Assembly (NCBI GenBank): GCA_001972305.1
Contig: BDDD01000921.1
Coordinates: forward strand, 270,624-334,623
DNA from: Cephalotus follicularis
Lineage: Eukaryota > Streptophyta > Magnoliopsida > Oxalidales > Cephalotaceae
Direction of reading: 5' to 3'
Length of the DNA stretch: 64,000 bases
The notes under the pieces were generated by a model. That model did not search any database and was not told where the DNA came from. It saw only the letters and a program-made list of their open reading frames with translations. The translations under genes were made by a program, and so were the position numbers. Of this stretch, positions 47,616 through 59,215 are shown one piece after another. Every line of letters starts with the position of its first letter. Positions within the stretch are counted from its first letter, which is position 1.

Positions 47616-48206
47616 TTATACAGTTATGGTTGACCCAAGAAATTGGGGTACAGTAGTCTCATCTCCCTCCAAGTCTCTCAACATGGTCATTGACTCATTC
47701 ATCGAAGCTTCTACTCTGGAAAGATCCTCCTGAAGCTTCTTCATATCCCCCTTGATCCGCATCGTATCACTCTCGAGGACTTTCAGGTTAGCAAAGCACA
47801 TACTGTTCAAATTCGCTCTCTTGAGTATGTCAGAGATCTTTTCAATGCCTTCCTTCACCCAACGGACATTAAACCCAAATTCCAAGCCAAGATACCTGAA
47901 AACACCAAACATGCAGTTCGAGTGGCTGGTAGCAGAGATCTTGAATAACAACTGCCCAAAAAAATTGAAGCCCGCCGCACGGACGCAAGGCCCCAAAAGC
48001 AGGGAAGGAATGGTGACCTTGTTTTTGCCAATATACACTGCAAGAATATCATATGCAGGACCTAAAAGAGGATCATTCATGGACGCTTCAATAAAAGGAT
48101 AAGACTCTCCTAAAGAATCAAGTGTGTACACTTTTGGCATCTTCCTCACCTGAACAGAGGAATCAACAAGGTTCAATGGCGTAGTACTGCCTATTTCTTC
48201 CACCAC
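47616..48206 (-). CDS. Antisense ORF downstream of gypsy J pol, 196 codons
   Basis: The longest unexplained open frame of the window. It reads MVEEIGSTTPLNLVDSS..., a central hydrophobic part (IPSLLLGPCVRAAGFNFFGQLLF), and a C-terminal coiled-coil-like stretch (MKKLQEDLSRVEASMNES). The frame stays open upstream of the ATG to about 48325, and TTTTGTAG near 48255 could be a splice acceptor. Tat-lineage gypsy elements of plants are known to carry extra ORFs, some antisense and placed after pol, and this position fits. I do not recognise the protein domain. Confidence 0.5.
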   Translation of the reverse strand: MVEEIGSTTPLNLVDSSVQVRKMPKVYTLDSLGESYPFIEASMNDPLLGPAYDILAVYIGKNKVTIPSLLLGPCVRAAGFNFFGQLLFKISATSHSNCMFGVFRYLGLEFGFNVRWVKEGIEKISDILKRANLNSMCFANLKVLESDTMRIKGDMKKLQEDLSRVEASMNESMTMLRDLEGDETTVPQFLGSTITV

Positions 48207-48919
48207 CTTTGACCCTGAAGCCTTTGAAGACTCTTCATTAATTCCCGCTTCCTCTACAAAATTGAAAGGGAAACATACACAAAGAAGAGCATGAAGGGAG
48301 AGAAAGGCTGAGATGGGTAAAATGGGTCCTCAATGCTAGAGCAAAAATATCGATTACTTGTATCCTCTAACAGAGTCAGCATGACTCTCAAGGAGCTAGG
48401 GGCTTGGGAGTTTGAGAAAGATAATCCATAACCCTAATGATGAAACCTTTTACACACTCTAGTCCTATGAAAGTCTCCCTGGTCATGACTACACCTAGTC
48501 CAATTGTTGATGCACATCCTAGAGGACCTTCAACATCTGTAGAGGGATGATCAAAAACTGATGGTTGGTATGTGGGTGCTCTGTGGAATCAGAACCAAAA
48601 GAAGAAGGAACAGCCGTTTCTGCAACTGTGAGAAATAAAATGCTTATGAGTATACGTGCCTTTTACAAAAAGAAAAGGCATCACACAGAGCAGGCACACA
48701 TAAAGAGTAAAACCTTGGGTAGAGGTAGAACATGGGGCGATATCACCCTCATCGGGCAAATGACTGACACCTCTATCCAAAATTGAAGACAGCTTCCTAC
48801 GTGTTGACATTTATTTCTCAAACCGAATTTTGATGAAAACATATTTGCATCTGACATTGTTTCTTTTTGTGCAAGAAAAGTTAAACATTGCAAAACAAAA
48901 CAAGGAAGCATAGAAACAG
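48207..48919. other. Transition between gypsy J and the reverse B-type LTR
   Basis: The border of the reverse LTR could not be placed. No PBS or clear LTR end found. Short ORFs at 48565-48810 overlap on both strands and show no motif. Confidence 0.4.
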
Positions 48920-50759
48920 GTCAAAGCATTGATGGTCAGAAGGCAATCGTTAGCGTTTAAGGCAAACCGACGAAAGTATAGTTCAAAGCATAAGCGGTTT
49001 AGTACAGAGTCGTCTGAACATTTGAAGTCAAGAATAAAATATGTAAAGCGTGGACGGTCAGAATGTAACCGTCAGCGCTTAAGGCAAGCCGACGAAGGTA
49101 TACCACAAAGCATCAACAGTTGGGCACTCAAAGTGAAAATAAAAAATGTTCAAAGCATTGAAGGTCACAGGGAAACCGTTAGCACTTAATACCAAGATGC
49201 CAGCGCTTAAGGAGAGCATGCCAGTGGTCTACCGCATAAACAAATAAAATCATTTGATGGACTTGAAGCAGCGACGCTCTGAAGAAACCGTCAGCGCTTT
49301 AATCCAAACCATCGACATCAAATTTAAAGCATCAGCCGTTAAACATTCAAATTCAATGCATAGAGGTTATCTAAGCTTCGACGCTTAGAATAAATCCGTC
49401 GATGCTTTGTGCGCGGAAAGCAATCAATGAACTAGCTTTTCTACTCTGTTTCTAAGGTGACATTTCCCAAGGCAACTCCAATGGCTCTATAACTTTTACA
49501 ACGGCTACAAACTGAAGAAACCTCTAAATAGATGGCTGAAACAAGATCAAATATGTGGAATCATTACAAGAACAAGAAATACAAGAACCAATCAAAAATA
49601 AAATTTGCACTACTCATATCAAAGCTTCTTTCAAGACTTTCAGTGTAATATTGTGAGCAATTTTTGAGTTGTTGTAAGTGAGAAAACTTAGTCAAATTCC
49701 AATCTTAGACGTTTAACGATTCTATAGAATTCTCAGTTTAGAACCAAAGGACCACAACCATATAAATAAGACTCTATATGGTGTAAAAAAACATTAAAAG
49801 AACATTGAAACCAGTAAGAGATAGGTAAACAATGGCCTATGCTAAAAGAAAAAGGCTAATCCGTGCATCCATATATAACCAGTTTACTGTCCGAAATACC
49901 AACTACCAGTTATTAAAACCAGATTACAACCTATACAAGACGCCTAAAGGCTGGTTAACAAACTCAGAAACAATAACAGAGCATGGCGTGGCAGGAATCA
50001 AAAGGAAGAAAAGCAAAAGTTTTGACAATCGGCATAATCATATACTCTGATTCATAACAAAGCAGAACGAACACCAAACTGACCTACATTGGACAAACCT
50101 GAATGAGTTGATAGCGAAACTATGGACAGAATACAGGGGTTTCCAAACTTGCAACGACTGTTCAAGAGGAAACACGAAAGAGAGATACAAGGTTTTAATA
50201 GCTGGCCTAACTTGTGCATATCAAAATAAAACAATACATAAACCGAATCATTAGAGGGCAAACTTGATAAGATGAAGAAAACAGTACGAAGAGTGCAAGA
50301 ATACCCAAAGAGCACATGTCGATTGCGTTCCAAGCGAGAGAGAAAGAGATGGCACAAAATAGTGGACAAATGGCATACTTAAACAGAAAGGGGGAGACGA
50401 TTTTGGGAAGGATGAGGAAAGAGGGAGAGATTTTTGGGGGGAAAGAGGGAAAGAAGGAGAGAATCGGGTGAGATAGAGAGAAGGAGGGAGACATATACGG
50501 GATAGGGAGAGATATGGGAGAGAGAAGGAATTAAATCAAAAGATTTGGTTTAAATGTTTAAATAAAAACTGATTTATAAAAAATTAAGATTAAATAAAAT
50601 AAATTTTACTTATTCATATACGCAAACTAACAGATACCCAATAGGCCAAGGCTGGTATCAGTCATCCCAAATCACATAAACCAAAATAAAATCGGTAAAC
50701 TACTTAACAAAACAGAACAAAAGCTTGAATATTTACACATGGACAGACGAGGTATTGCA
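48920..50759 (-). mobile_element. Reverse LTR related to family B, 3' border unclear
   Basis: On the minus strand it begins at 50759 with TGCAATACCTCG, comparable to TGTAATATCCCG of B'. About 50520 down to 49860 is alignable with 5584-6200 of LTR B (the CCTATCCC start, a CT-rich leader, and TAGGCGTCTTG). A TCGA-type cluster follows. The rest of the LTR is missing or too diverged. CTTAC (50760-50764) would be its TSD in the LTR G fragment. Confidence 0.65.
48925..49415. repeat. Degenerate TCGA-core cluster, reverse B-type LTR
   Basis: Many decayed units on the minus strand of the type AAGCGCTGACGGTT and AAAGCATCGACGG, scattered over almost 500 bp; only a few keep the palindrome. It is recognisable by the recurring AAAGC...ACGG and CGTCGATGCTT contexts. 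Confidence 0.6.
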
Positions 50760-51250
50760 CTTACTCCCTTCTGACAAAACATTCCAAGTCATAGGTTCAG
50801 TCTCTTGGGGCAATTGATGAACCGTAAAGACTTGTTGTGGTATGCTTGCTCCTGATGTTAGGGAGGATGGATCATCTCATTGCCATTTGGGTTTACCCTA
50901 AAGCTGATACAGGGTGCATGCGTGAAGGCATGACACTGAACTAACCCACCATAGGATGCCTATTTGGAATGCTCGTACCTTTGCCAATAGGATTCGTCTA
51001 GTCTCGGTAGTGTATAGTCGAAGGAACCTAGTAGATCATACGTGATTTACGTTGTATCCTTAGACCTGAGCGGCTGACATGCATTGTGTAGTAACTGCAT
51101 GGCTTTGATTTTCTCCTTCCTCATCACTAGCCACGTGCTGGAAAAGGGCTGTCTCTGGGCCTTGTGGGAGCTGCATTGAGATTTTTGGGCAAGTTCGCGA
51201 TATGGAATCGCCAAACCCGTACTGAGGGGTGACTTGCTCTATAGCATTTA
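50760..51250 (+). mobile_element. Fragment of an LTR of family G
   Basis: Alignable to about 40940-41420 (CCAAGTCATAGGTTC, AATTGATGAACYGTAAAGACTTG, TTTGGGTTTACCCTAAAGC). It is bounded on the left by the reverse B-type LTR and on the right by the LTR of element E, both inserted into it. Confidence 0.8.
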
Positions 51251-54078
51251 TGTAACGCCCCCGATCCGAGTTCACAAAGAGAGCCTCGAGGATCCGGTGC
51301 GTTACGTGGTGGCGTACCCATTAACCATTTTAACAATATAACTTATTGGTAACATTCATCATTAAATGCTCCTAATCTAAATTATATCTCACCACAGTCA
51401 ACACTAATCATTAACATTATATTCCATAATGATCACTGTCAACATCTTACTGCTATACAGGATCTGTCATAAAATATTACTCAGCGGAAAACATTAACTT
51501 ATAAAGTCATAAACAGTTTATACAAACGTTATTGCGTAACATAAATTCTTTCCGAAACATCTTTTATGAGCTCCTTCTAAAGCTCAACTTTCCACGGTCA
51601 ATCGTTTCCTGAAAAATTATTTGAAAACAAAACATTCAAAGGAATGAGTTCAAATAGCTTAACAAGAATTATCGTAATAAAACATCTTCGAAATTCATTT
51701 TTTGGTATATTTTTATAAAAACTAGCACATTTCATATTCATCTCTTTTCTGATCATACCTCATGAATCAGAACATATCATAAACAACTGAGGGGTTTTAT
51801 AAACATAAAGAACCCAATTGAACCATGCTTCACCGGGGCATTGTGCACTCTCCGATTACTATCCTTACATCACTTGCATGTCCGTGAGCATATCACTCCA
51901 TTATCATCCCTCTTTATATCACAATCCAAGAGTTTTTCTGCACAGTTCATTACATTTTCACATTTCATAAATCCTTTCATAGTACCTTGAGTGATCAGCT
52001 CAAAGCACTCATAAGAACGACATTGTCCATCATTTTGAAAACTTGTATTTCATATAGTAACGTTCATTTTCATGGAAAACTTAAAACATCAAAATTAAAT
52101 TAGAAATCTCAAAGAATTTAGGAGTATAAAGTTCATAAATTTTTGTTGAGAAACGAGGCTACAATAAATTTTTGAAGTTGCAGCTTCCAGGTAATAGCAG
52201 GACATGAGCAGTAGTTTTAAACACAGATTTCCGTTAAGAAAATGACAGAATTCTGAAGTATACCAAACCTAATAGTTTTAGATGACATCTTAAGGTTTTC
52301 AAAACATTAAACCATTAAAAATTTCATCAAGAAATGAACAAGTTATGACTAAAATAAGATGCTGCAAAATATGAGAATAAAACAGAAAATTTCATGCTTT
52401 TAGAAAATGAGTAAAAATCGTTACTTTGCTTTAGTTTCTTTCTCTATGCTGAACAACTCTCAGCAGAACTCTCCTTCTCTTCCCTTGTCCCTTCACTTGG
52501 TTTATCCTATCAAGCTTAGCAGAAAACAGCCTTCCTCGGCTAAGACCACACATACTTATATAAAGAAAACTTGGGGTACAAGCTTCACTCTCTCATGATG
52601 ATTTACCATGGTAGCAGCCCATGTGCTCAATTTCCTTCCTCCCATCTAATGACATTTGTCACTTGTAATTATTTTAGTCCTATCATCATGATAAATATCG
52701 GCAATCTTCACTCCCTAGCTTGACAAGTGTCCTGCAATTAGTATAATTAACCCACAAAATGACAAAAAAGCTAGATATGGTCACTGGTCTGTAGTTTAAA
52801 ACGCCATTTACAGGCTTATCAAAGGTTCCTTGGCTGATACACAGGTCAAGCACTGCTGCTTCCTACCACACACACAAGATTTAGAGTGACAAGATTCTTT
52901 CCCGCTCTGCTCAGGGAGACATACCCTCAAGGGATGGCCCACCACGCCAACAACCCTCTCTATCCAAAACTGTCTGAGCAACCTACTAAGGATCGCACCA
53001 GGGACACGTTACGTAAAAGTCCCGGGAGAAAGCCTGGGTATGACATAACAAAAGTGTTGTTAAAAGGGCAGGAGACAAAGAACCCGAGGACTCAAACTCC
53101 CCGTTTTACTTAAGTCACCAACACTACCTTTGTCTAAGAACTTTAAAACGCATTGCATCACTAAACGCCTGAGGAGAACACCCATGTGCCCCTCACATGC
53201 TCACTTAAAAACACCAACGTCTGCATAACGCCTGACCTGAATGCCAGGGCAGGGGACTCAAGAGAAACTACTGAGGAACCAAATTGACCATTTTACTTAA
53301 GCCCGGGAAACCCACATGCCCTCAGCACGTGCACACCAAACACCCAGGTCTACTAAAATCCCGGGGACACCATCTATCCACGACACTCCCTCTCCCTTGC
53401 TCTTCTCCAAAGAGCGCTTCATCACGTGCTCCTCGCGTGATCACTTAAACTCCTAGGTCTTCTCATGCCAGAGGACACAACTCCTCCATGGGCATTTCTC
53501 CTCTGACTACGGACCCGAGGACTCAACATAAAACATGACACCCCTAACTCCTTAGCCATCCGAGGACTACTCCTCATCTTGGACTAAAATATCTACACCT
53601 TAAAACATCAAACAAATAACTATCCGAGGACTCCCCAGCTGCTCGTGTATAACTGTAAACATAAAACTTAGAACATAAAACTATTAATGTGTCACATCAT
53701 AAAGCTAGTCCTCTGACCTCTCACTCTCGTCTCAATTGACTTTAATCCAAGGACTCCACCTTGAGCCTTATATAGTTATAAAACCATCCAAGGACTCCCT
53801 GGCTCCACAGGTAAAACCCTTAAACACGTACAAGCATCTCTCGTCCTACTCGGTCTTGCTATTCGAGAACTCCTTAACTCCTCGGACGTATTTGATAACA
53901 GGAACTCATCACACCAAACATTCATCAAAGTGAAAGAACAACATAAGTTTTCTTTCTATGTATATCAAAAGAATAACATGGAATCTCTTGCTTTAACATA
54001 AGTTCTTTATACTCAAATTTTCTTTAGGGTAAGCATATTTCCATAAACAATAACTTTAACAAAACTCTGGCTGTTACA
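51251..54078 (-). mobile_element. 3' LTR of gypsy element E (reverse)
   Basis: 2828 bp; on the minus strand it runs from TGTAACAGCCAGAG to CGGGGGCGTTACA. The polypurine tract abuts at 54079. ATTTA (51246-51250) would be one TSD copy, the other lying beyond the window. Compared with the 5' LTR over about 215 bases (from 51284 and 59252) I see roughly 7-8% differences, so E looks older than B'. Instead of TCGA palindromes it carries a GAGGACTC-type motif cluster (53080-53890). Confidence 0.92.
53080..53890. repeat. CCGAGGACTC motif cluster in LTR E
   Basis: At least ten units of the type YCCGAGGACTCC, RCCAAGGACTCC, CAGAGGACAC or CCGAGAACTCC, for example at 53086, 53514, 53567, 53624, 53749 and 53787, often followed by CTCCTCGG-like complements. 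The 5' LTR has the equivalent cluster at about 61055-61865. Spacing is irregular by eye. Confidence 0.7.
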
Positions 54079-54091
54079 TTCTACCCTCCTT
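54079..54091 (-). other. Polypurine tract of element E
   Basis: On the minus strand AAGGAGGGTAGAA lies directly before the 3' LTR start at 54078. Confidence 0.85.
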
Positions 54092-54116
54092 AGAAAAATT
54101 TTGTCCTCAAAATTTG

Positions 54117-57100
54117 TTATACAGTAGACTTAAAAAGATGAGGGCATTCTTGTCTCATTGCTTCTTCTAGTTCCCAAGTGGCTTCATCGACTCCATGATT
54201 CCTCCATAATACTTTCACTAAAGGAATCATCTTGGTCCACAGAATTTGTTCTTTGTAATCCAAGATTTCTACCGGTTGCTCGTCGTATGACAGATCTTCA
54301 TGCACTTGTATCGGTTCATCACTTAGAATATGAGATGGATTTGACATATATTTCTGACGTAGAGATACACGAAACACATTGTGAACATGAGAGAGATTTG
54401 GTGGCAATGCAAGCCTATACACAACCTCCCCAATTCTTTCCAGAATCTCGAATGGTCCAATTTACCGAGGGCTAAGCTTTCCCTTCTTGCCAAATCTCAC
54501 CACCACTTTCCATGAAGATACTTATAGAAATGAAAAATCTCCCATTTCAAACTTCAACTCTATTCGTCTATTGTCTGCATAGCTTTTCTGTCCACTTTGG
54601 GCTGTTAGGAGGCGTTTCTGAATTTTCTTTACCTTTTCCCTAGTTACTTGTACCATTTCTGGTCCCAATAGTGTCTGTTCTCCTGCATCCTCCGAACAGA
54701 TAGGTGTTCGACACTTCCGTCCGTAAAGTGCTTCAAAATGTGCCATCTGTATGCTAGCTTGGAAACTATTATTGTAGGCAAATTCAATCAGAGTGACATG
54801 TTGTTCCCAACTTCCTTGAAAATCTATAACACAAGCTCTTAGCATGTCTTCCAATATTTTGATAGTCCATTCTAATTGCCCATCGGTCTACGGGTGGTAT
54901 GCCATACTAAAATTCAACATTGTACCCAAAGTATTTTGTAGGCTTTTCCAAAATCTTGATGTGAAACGGGGATCTTGATCTGAAATAATCGATACTGGTA
55001 TGCCATGTAGCCTAATAATCTCTTGTTCATAAATCCTTGCCAACTGACACAATGAATGACTATCCTTGATCCGTAGAAAATGAGAAGATTTCGTTAAGCA
55101 ATCCACAATCACCCATATCGTATTATTTCCCTTAGCTGTTCTCGGAAGTGCAGTCACAAAGTCCATACTGATGTGTTCCCACTTCCACTCGGGTATGGGA
55201 AGCGATTGTGGAGTCCCTTTTGGTAACTGATGCTCAGCTTTAACTTGTTGACAAACAAGACATTTTGACACAAAGTCCGCAATTTTTCTCTTCATATTGT
55301 TCCACCAATATAGGTCTCGTAGATCCCTATACATCTTTGTGCTTCCAGGGTGGACTGAAAAATTTGAACTATGTGCTTCTATCATCACTTCATTCTTCCA
55401 ATCTGCATTTGATGGAACACACAATCTTGAATCAAATCTTAATACGCCATCGACTCCCAAGTTAAAACATGTCGTCTTTCCATTCTGCACTCCCTCTGCT
55501 ATCTCCGTAACCTCCAAATCACGAAACTGACATTGCTTTATTCTTTGAACTAAATATGGTTGAACTATGACTTGAGATAGGGAAGCTCATTCTTCTTGTC
55601 TTTTAACTTCCAAGTCCAACCTTTGGAAATCTCTTATCAATTCCTCATGTGCGGTAAGCATTGCAAAATTTCCCATACTCTTTCGACTCAGGGCATCCAC
55701 AACACTTGCTTTTCCCGGATGGTACTGAATTGTGCATTCGTAGTCTTTAAGAAGTTCAAGCCATCTCTTTTGCCTCATGTTTAACTCCTTTTGGGTGAAA
55801 ATACATTTGAGGCTTTTGTGATCAGTGAAAATCTCACACTTTTCCCCATAAAGATAGTGTCGACAAATCTTTACTGCAAAGATGACTGCAGCCAATTCGA
55901 GGTCATGAGTAGGATAATTTTGTTCGTGCACTTTAAGTTGCCCGGAAGTGTAAGCGATCACTTTTCCCTGTTGCATCAACACCCAACCAAGTCCATTGCG
56001 AGACGCGTCGCTATACACCACATAACCTTCTGATCCATAGGGTAAGGCTAATATTGGTGCATTCACCAATCTTTCTTTTAATTCTAGAAAACTCCTTTCA
56101 CATTGGTCGGACCATTCAAATTTAACATCCTTCTGCGTCAACCGTGTAAGGGGGTTCGCAATGTGAGAGAAATTTTTGGCAAACCTTTGATAGTAGCCGG
56201 CTAATCCCAAGAAACTTTGTATCTCGGCTACCGTTGTTGGTCTCTGCCATTCTCTTATCGCCTCTGCCTTGGCGGGGTCTACTGAGATGCCTTCCTCGGT
56301 GATCACGTGCCCCAAAAAGGATACTTCCTCCATCAAGAATTTGCCCTTGCTGAACGTAGCATACAGTTGTTCCCTCCTCAATGTTTGCAGCACTCTCGTC
56401 AAATGTTCTTCATGCTCCTCTTGACTCTTTGAATATACCAGTATGTCATCGATGAAAACTATCACAAATTGATCCAAAAATTTACTGAAAACCCTATTCA
56501 TCATATCCATGAACACAGTTGGAGCATTCGTTAATCTAAATGACATTACCAAAAACTCATAATGTCCATATCTTGTCCGAAAAGCGATTTTTGGTATATC
56601 ATCTTTCTTGACCTTCACTTGATGATAACCTGATCGAAGAACAATCTCCGAGAAGTATTGAGCGTTCTTGAGCTGATCAAATAGATCGTCGATCCTTGGC
56701 AGCGGGTATTTATTCTTGATAGTAACTGGATTCAGTTCTTGATAATATATATAGAGTCTCATTGTCCCGTCTTTCTTCTTTACGAACAACACCGGTACAC
56801 CCCATGGTGATACACTCGGTCGGATAAATCCTTTATCCAAAAGTTCTTGCAATTGATCCTTCAATTGTTTCAACTCGGTTGGCGCCATTCGGTAAGGACT
56901 CTTCGAGATTGGAGCAGTTCTAGGTACCAAGTCAATTGCAAATTCTACTTCTCGATCCGGTGGTATGCCAGGTAGATCTTCAGGAAATACATCCATAAAT
57001 TCCTTTACACTATGAACATCCTCGATCCTCATTTTCTGCTCATTGGTGTCCACTACATAAGCGAGATAACCTTCGTAACCACTTTTCAACAATCACTTAG

Positions 57101-57164
57101 CTTGCATCGATGATATGATCTTTAGAGATCTACTAACTCCCGTGCTTCGAAAGATAAACTCGGC
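54117..57164 (-). pseudogene. Element E pol: RT, RNase H, integrase, chromodomain; stops only
   Basis: One frame, continuous with gag, without frameshift. Order on the minus strand: end of protease, RT (about 57000-56200), RNase H ([19 protein letters not shown]), the integrase zinc domain ([11 protein letters not shown]...CLVCQ), the core ([18 protein letters not shown], Glu in DGQLEWT) and a chromodomain (PLVKVLWRNHGVDEATWE). Stop codons lie at 57093-57095, 55587-55589, 54888-54890, 54522-54524 and 54462-54464. [10 protein letters not shown] is kept, but motif A reads [12 protein letters not shown] where the family has [12 protein letters not shown], so one catalytic Asp of RT is lost. A codon is also missing in ALSRK's upstream VVADALSRK motif. 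Confidence 0.93.
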
Positions 57165-58565
57165 TTAGTCAGGTATAGAAAACCTAACTTCCTTCTTGAA
57201 ACAGTCAACACTAGCATGATTCGCTGAAAGCCAATCCATGCCTAGGATGACGTCAAAATTTAGGATTGCTAGGGGTACTAGGTTTACTAGCAACTTCCTA
57301 TCACATAGTTTTAGATCACATGACTTGTGTACTTTATCTGCCACAAAAGTAGTACCACTTGGTGTTTCAATGGCTAAACCTATTTCCAATTCTTGAGATG
57401 GGGTACTTAAATACCGTGCAAAACATAAAGACACAAATGAATGCGTCACACCCGTATCAAATAGTACATAAGCAGCTTTGGAGCATATGAGAAAAGTACC
57501 TGTCACCACATCGTTAGTATTTTCCATCTCATCAGCCGTCATAGCATATGTTCTGGCCGGCACTCTTTGTTTCAAGGCTCTGCTCCCTCCTTGTCCTCCC
57601 GTCTTTGGTCGAGTGCATTGGTTGGACATGTGCCCTTCTTGACCACAATTGTAACATCTGATTGGCCTTTGAATTTGAGCTTGATCCTGTCCTTGTTGGC
57701 ACTCTCTTGCTTGGTGTCCTTGCTTTCCATACTTATAGCAAGCTCTCGTCCCTTGCAGACACTTTCTGCGATGAATCTTCCCACATTGCTGACAAGTTTT
57801 AGGGGCAGACTTCGCTTTCTTTTTCTTGTTGTTAGAGGATTCACCTGTCGTCCTATTTCCTTGTTTTATCCGTTTTTGTTGGTACTTTTGATTATCCATG
57901 TCTATTCTCAACGCACATCTTAAAACTGCTTCATATGTTTGTAGGTCTTGTGCTATCAACAGTCTTGGAATATGCGGTTTCAAACCCTGGAAAAACCGAT
58001 TTGCCCTTCTTTCTTTAGTTGCTACCATATGAGCCGCATATCAAGACAATCTCTCAAAGTTTGCCTTGTACTGGGCTATGGTTTCCGATTCACCTTGCTC
58101 CAAACCAAGGAAGTCCTCCTCCATATTATCCTTCATTGCTTGAGGAAAATATTTATCCGTAAATACTTTCTTAAACTCCTCCCATGTCATTGTTTCTATT
58201 TCTCGACGTGTCTTCATCCTCTCGATCATATCCCACCATTGATCTACCCCTCCTTCTAATTTGTATATAGAAAACTCCACCTTCTGACTATCTGTACAAT
58301 CCAGCGCTCTGAAAATCTTTTCATTTACTTTGATCCATGTTTCGGCCTCCATAGGATCTGTCACTCTCAAAAAGGCGGTCGGATTATGTCTTACGAATTG
58401 TTCTAGGGTTGGCCTTGATGGCGGAGGTGCTTGATGGTTATTACCGTTGTTATTGACAATAACTTGAGCCAAACGATTCAAAACCGCATTTAGAGAATTA
58501 TCTTCTTCCTCGTCGTGTGTATTCCTATTTCTTCTTTGATCACGATTTCTTCTTACTTTAGCCAT
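57165..58565 (-). pseudogene. Element E gag and protease; two stops
   Basis: The ATG is at 58565 on the minus strand. It reads a charged N-terminus (MAKVRRNRDQRRNRN), the Gag domain (QWWDMIERM, FTDKYFPQAMK), a TGA at 58041-58043 in place of an Arg codon, a basic linker, three knuckle-like motifs (CQQCGKIHRRKC; CYKYGKQGHQAREC with one Cys changed to Tyr; CYNCGQEGHMSNQC intact), then a protease with LFDTGVTHSFV (DTG kept) and VILGMDWL. It ends at a TAA (57165-57167), after which the same frame continues into pol. Confidence 0.93.
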
Positions 58566-58791
58566 CTAGTTAGTATTCACAAGTTAGTTCTTAATCTTAG
58601 ATAATTCTACCCACATGCTAGGTAAAACAATTAAATTCTAAAACTCAAAAAAAAAAAATCATGAAACTAACACTTTTATTTATATTACACTTCACTTTCA
58701 TACATATTTTTACATTTTTACATATTATACACCAAGCTTCTTTCTTATCTTTCTAATCTTCGTTGGTAGAACCATCAACATCAGGAAACTC

Positions 58792-59140
58792 TTATTGTAC
58801 ACGCCTTATCATCATTCTCAGGTTTTCTCTAACTCCTCTCATAATTAATCCGTTAGTTCCACAAATATACCTTAAGAGGACTCTCAAACTTGACTTGATT
58901 TTGCTAAGGATTTCATATTTTCTTGCTATCTCTTGATTATATTCTTCCTTCATTTGATATAAATGTGTGTAAAATTCCTCTCTGTTATTTTCTATAATTT
59001 GCCTTAATTTTTTTTTTCTCTCGCAACTCTTTGTTCTTAGCCATCAAAACTTGCACTTGCCATTCTACTGTTTCAGATGAGCCACAACGGGAGAACCTCG
59101 TACTAGCATCTGAGTTGTAAGATTTGCTCGTTGTCGACAT
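58792..59140 (-). CDS. Extra sense ORF between PBS and gag of element E (one homopolymer frameshift)
   Basis: On the minus strand an ATG at 59140, about 60 bases after the PBS, opens a Ser/Thr-rich start (MSTTSKSYNSDASTRF), then a helical stretch. At a run of ten A (58989-59012 region) the frame shifts by one. In the next frame it continues with a Glu/Gln/Lys-rich helical segment (FYTHLYQMKEEYNQEIARKY) and a basic, hydrophobic end (LLRYICGTNGLIMRGVREN), stopping at 58792. Together it is about 115 codons, 227 bases before gag. The function is unknown; coiled-coil character suggests a structural or RNA-binding partner of Gag. Nine instead of ten A would leave it open. Confidence 0.6.
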
Positions 59141-59197
59141 CTACAAATCAGGTTAGCAAACACACAATTTATATCCTCAAAATATAGCAATAAATAA

Positions 59198-59210
59198 CTC
59201 ACTGATACCA
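59198..59210 (-). other. Primer binding site of element E
   Basis: TGGTATCAGTGAG on the minus strand, five bases inside the 5' LTR end at 59216. It resembles the initiator tRNA-Met type, diverging at its distal end. Confidence 0.85.
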
Positions 59211-59215
59211 TTCTC

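Noticed and set aside
50052-50494. Minus-strand ORFs of about 100 codons in the reverse B-type LTR
   Set aside because: The related plus-strand LTR (5636-5893) has similar frames, but with shifts and different lengths; they look like LTR leader sequence rather than a gene.
57567-57923. Plus-strand ORF of 118 codons opposite element E gag
   Set aside because: It is a shadow of the well-supported minus-strand gag with its zinc knuckles.
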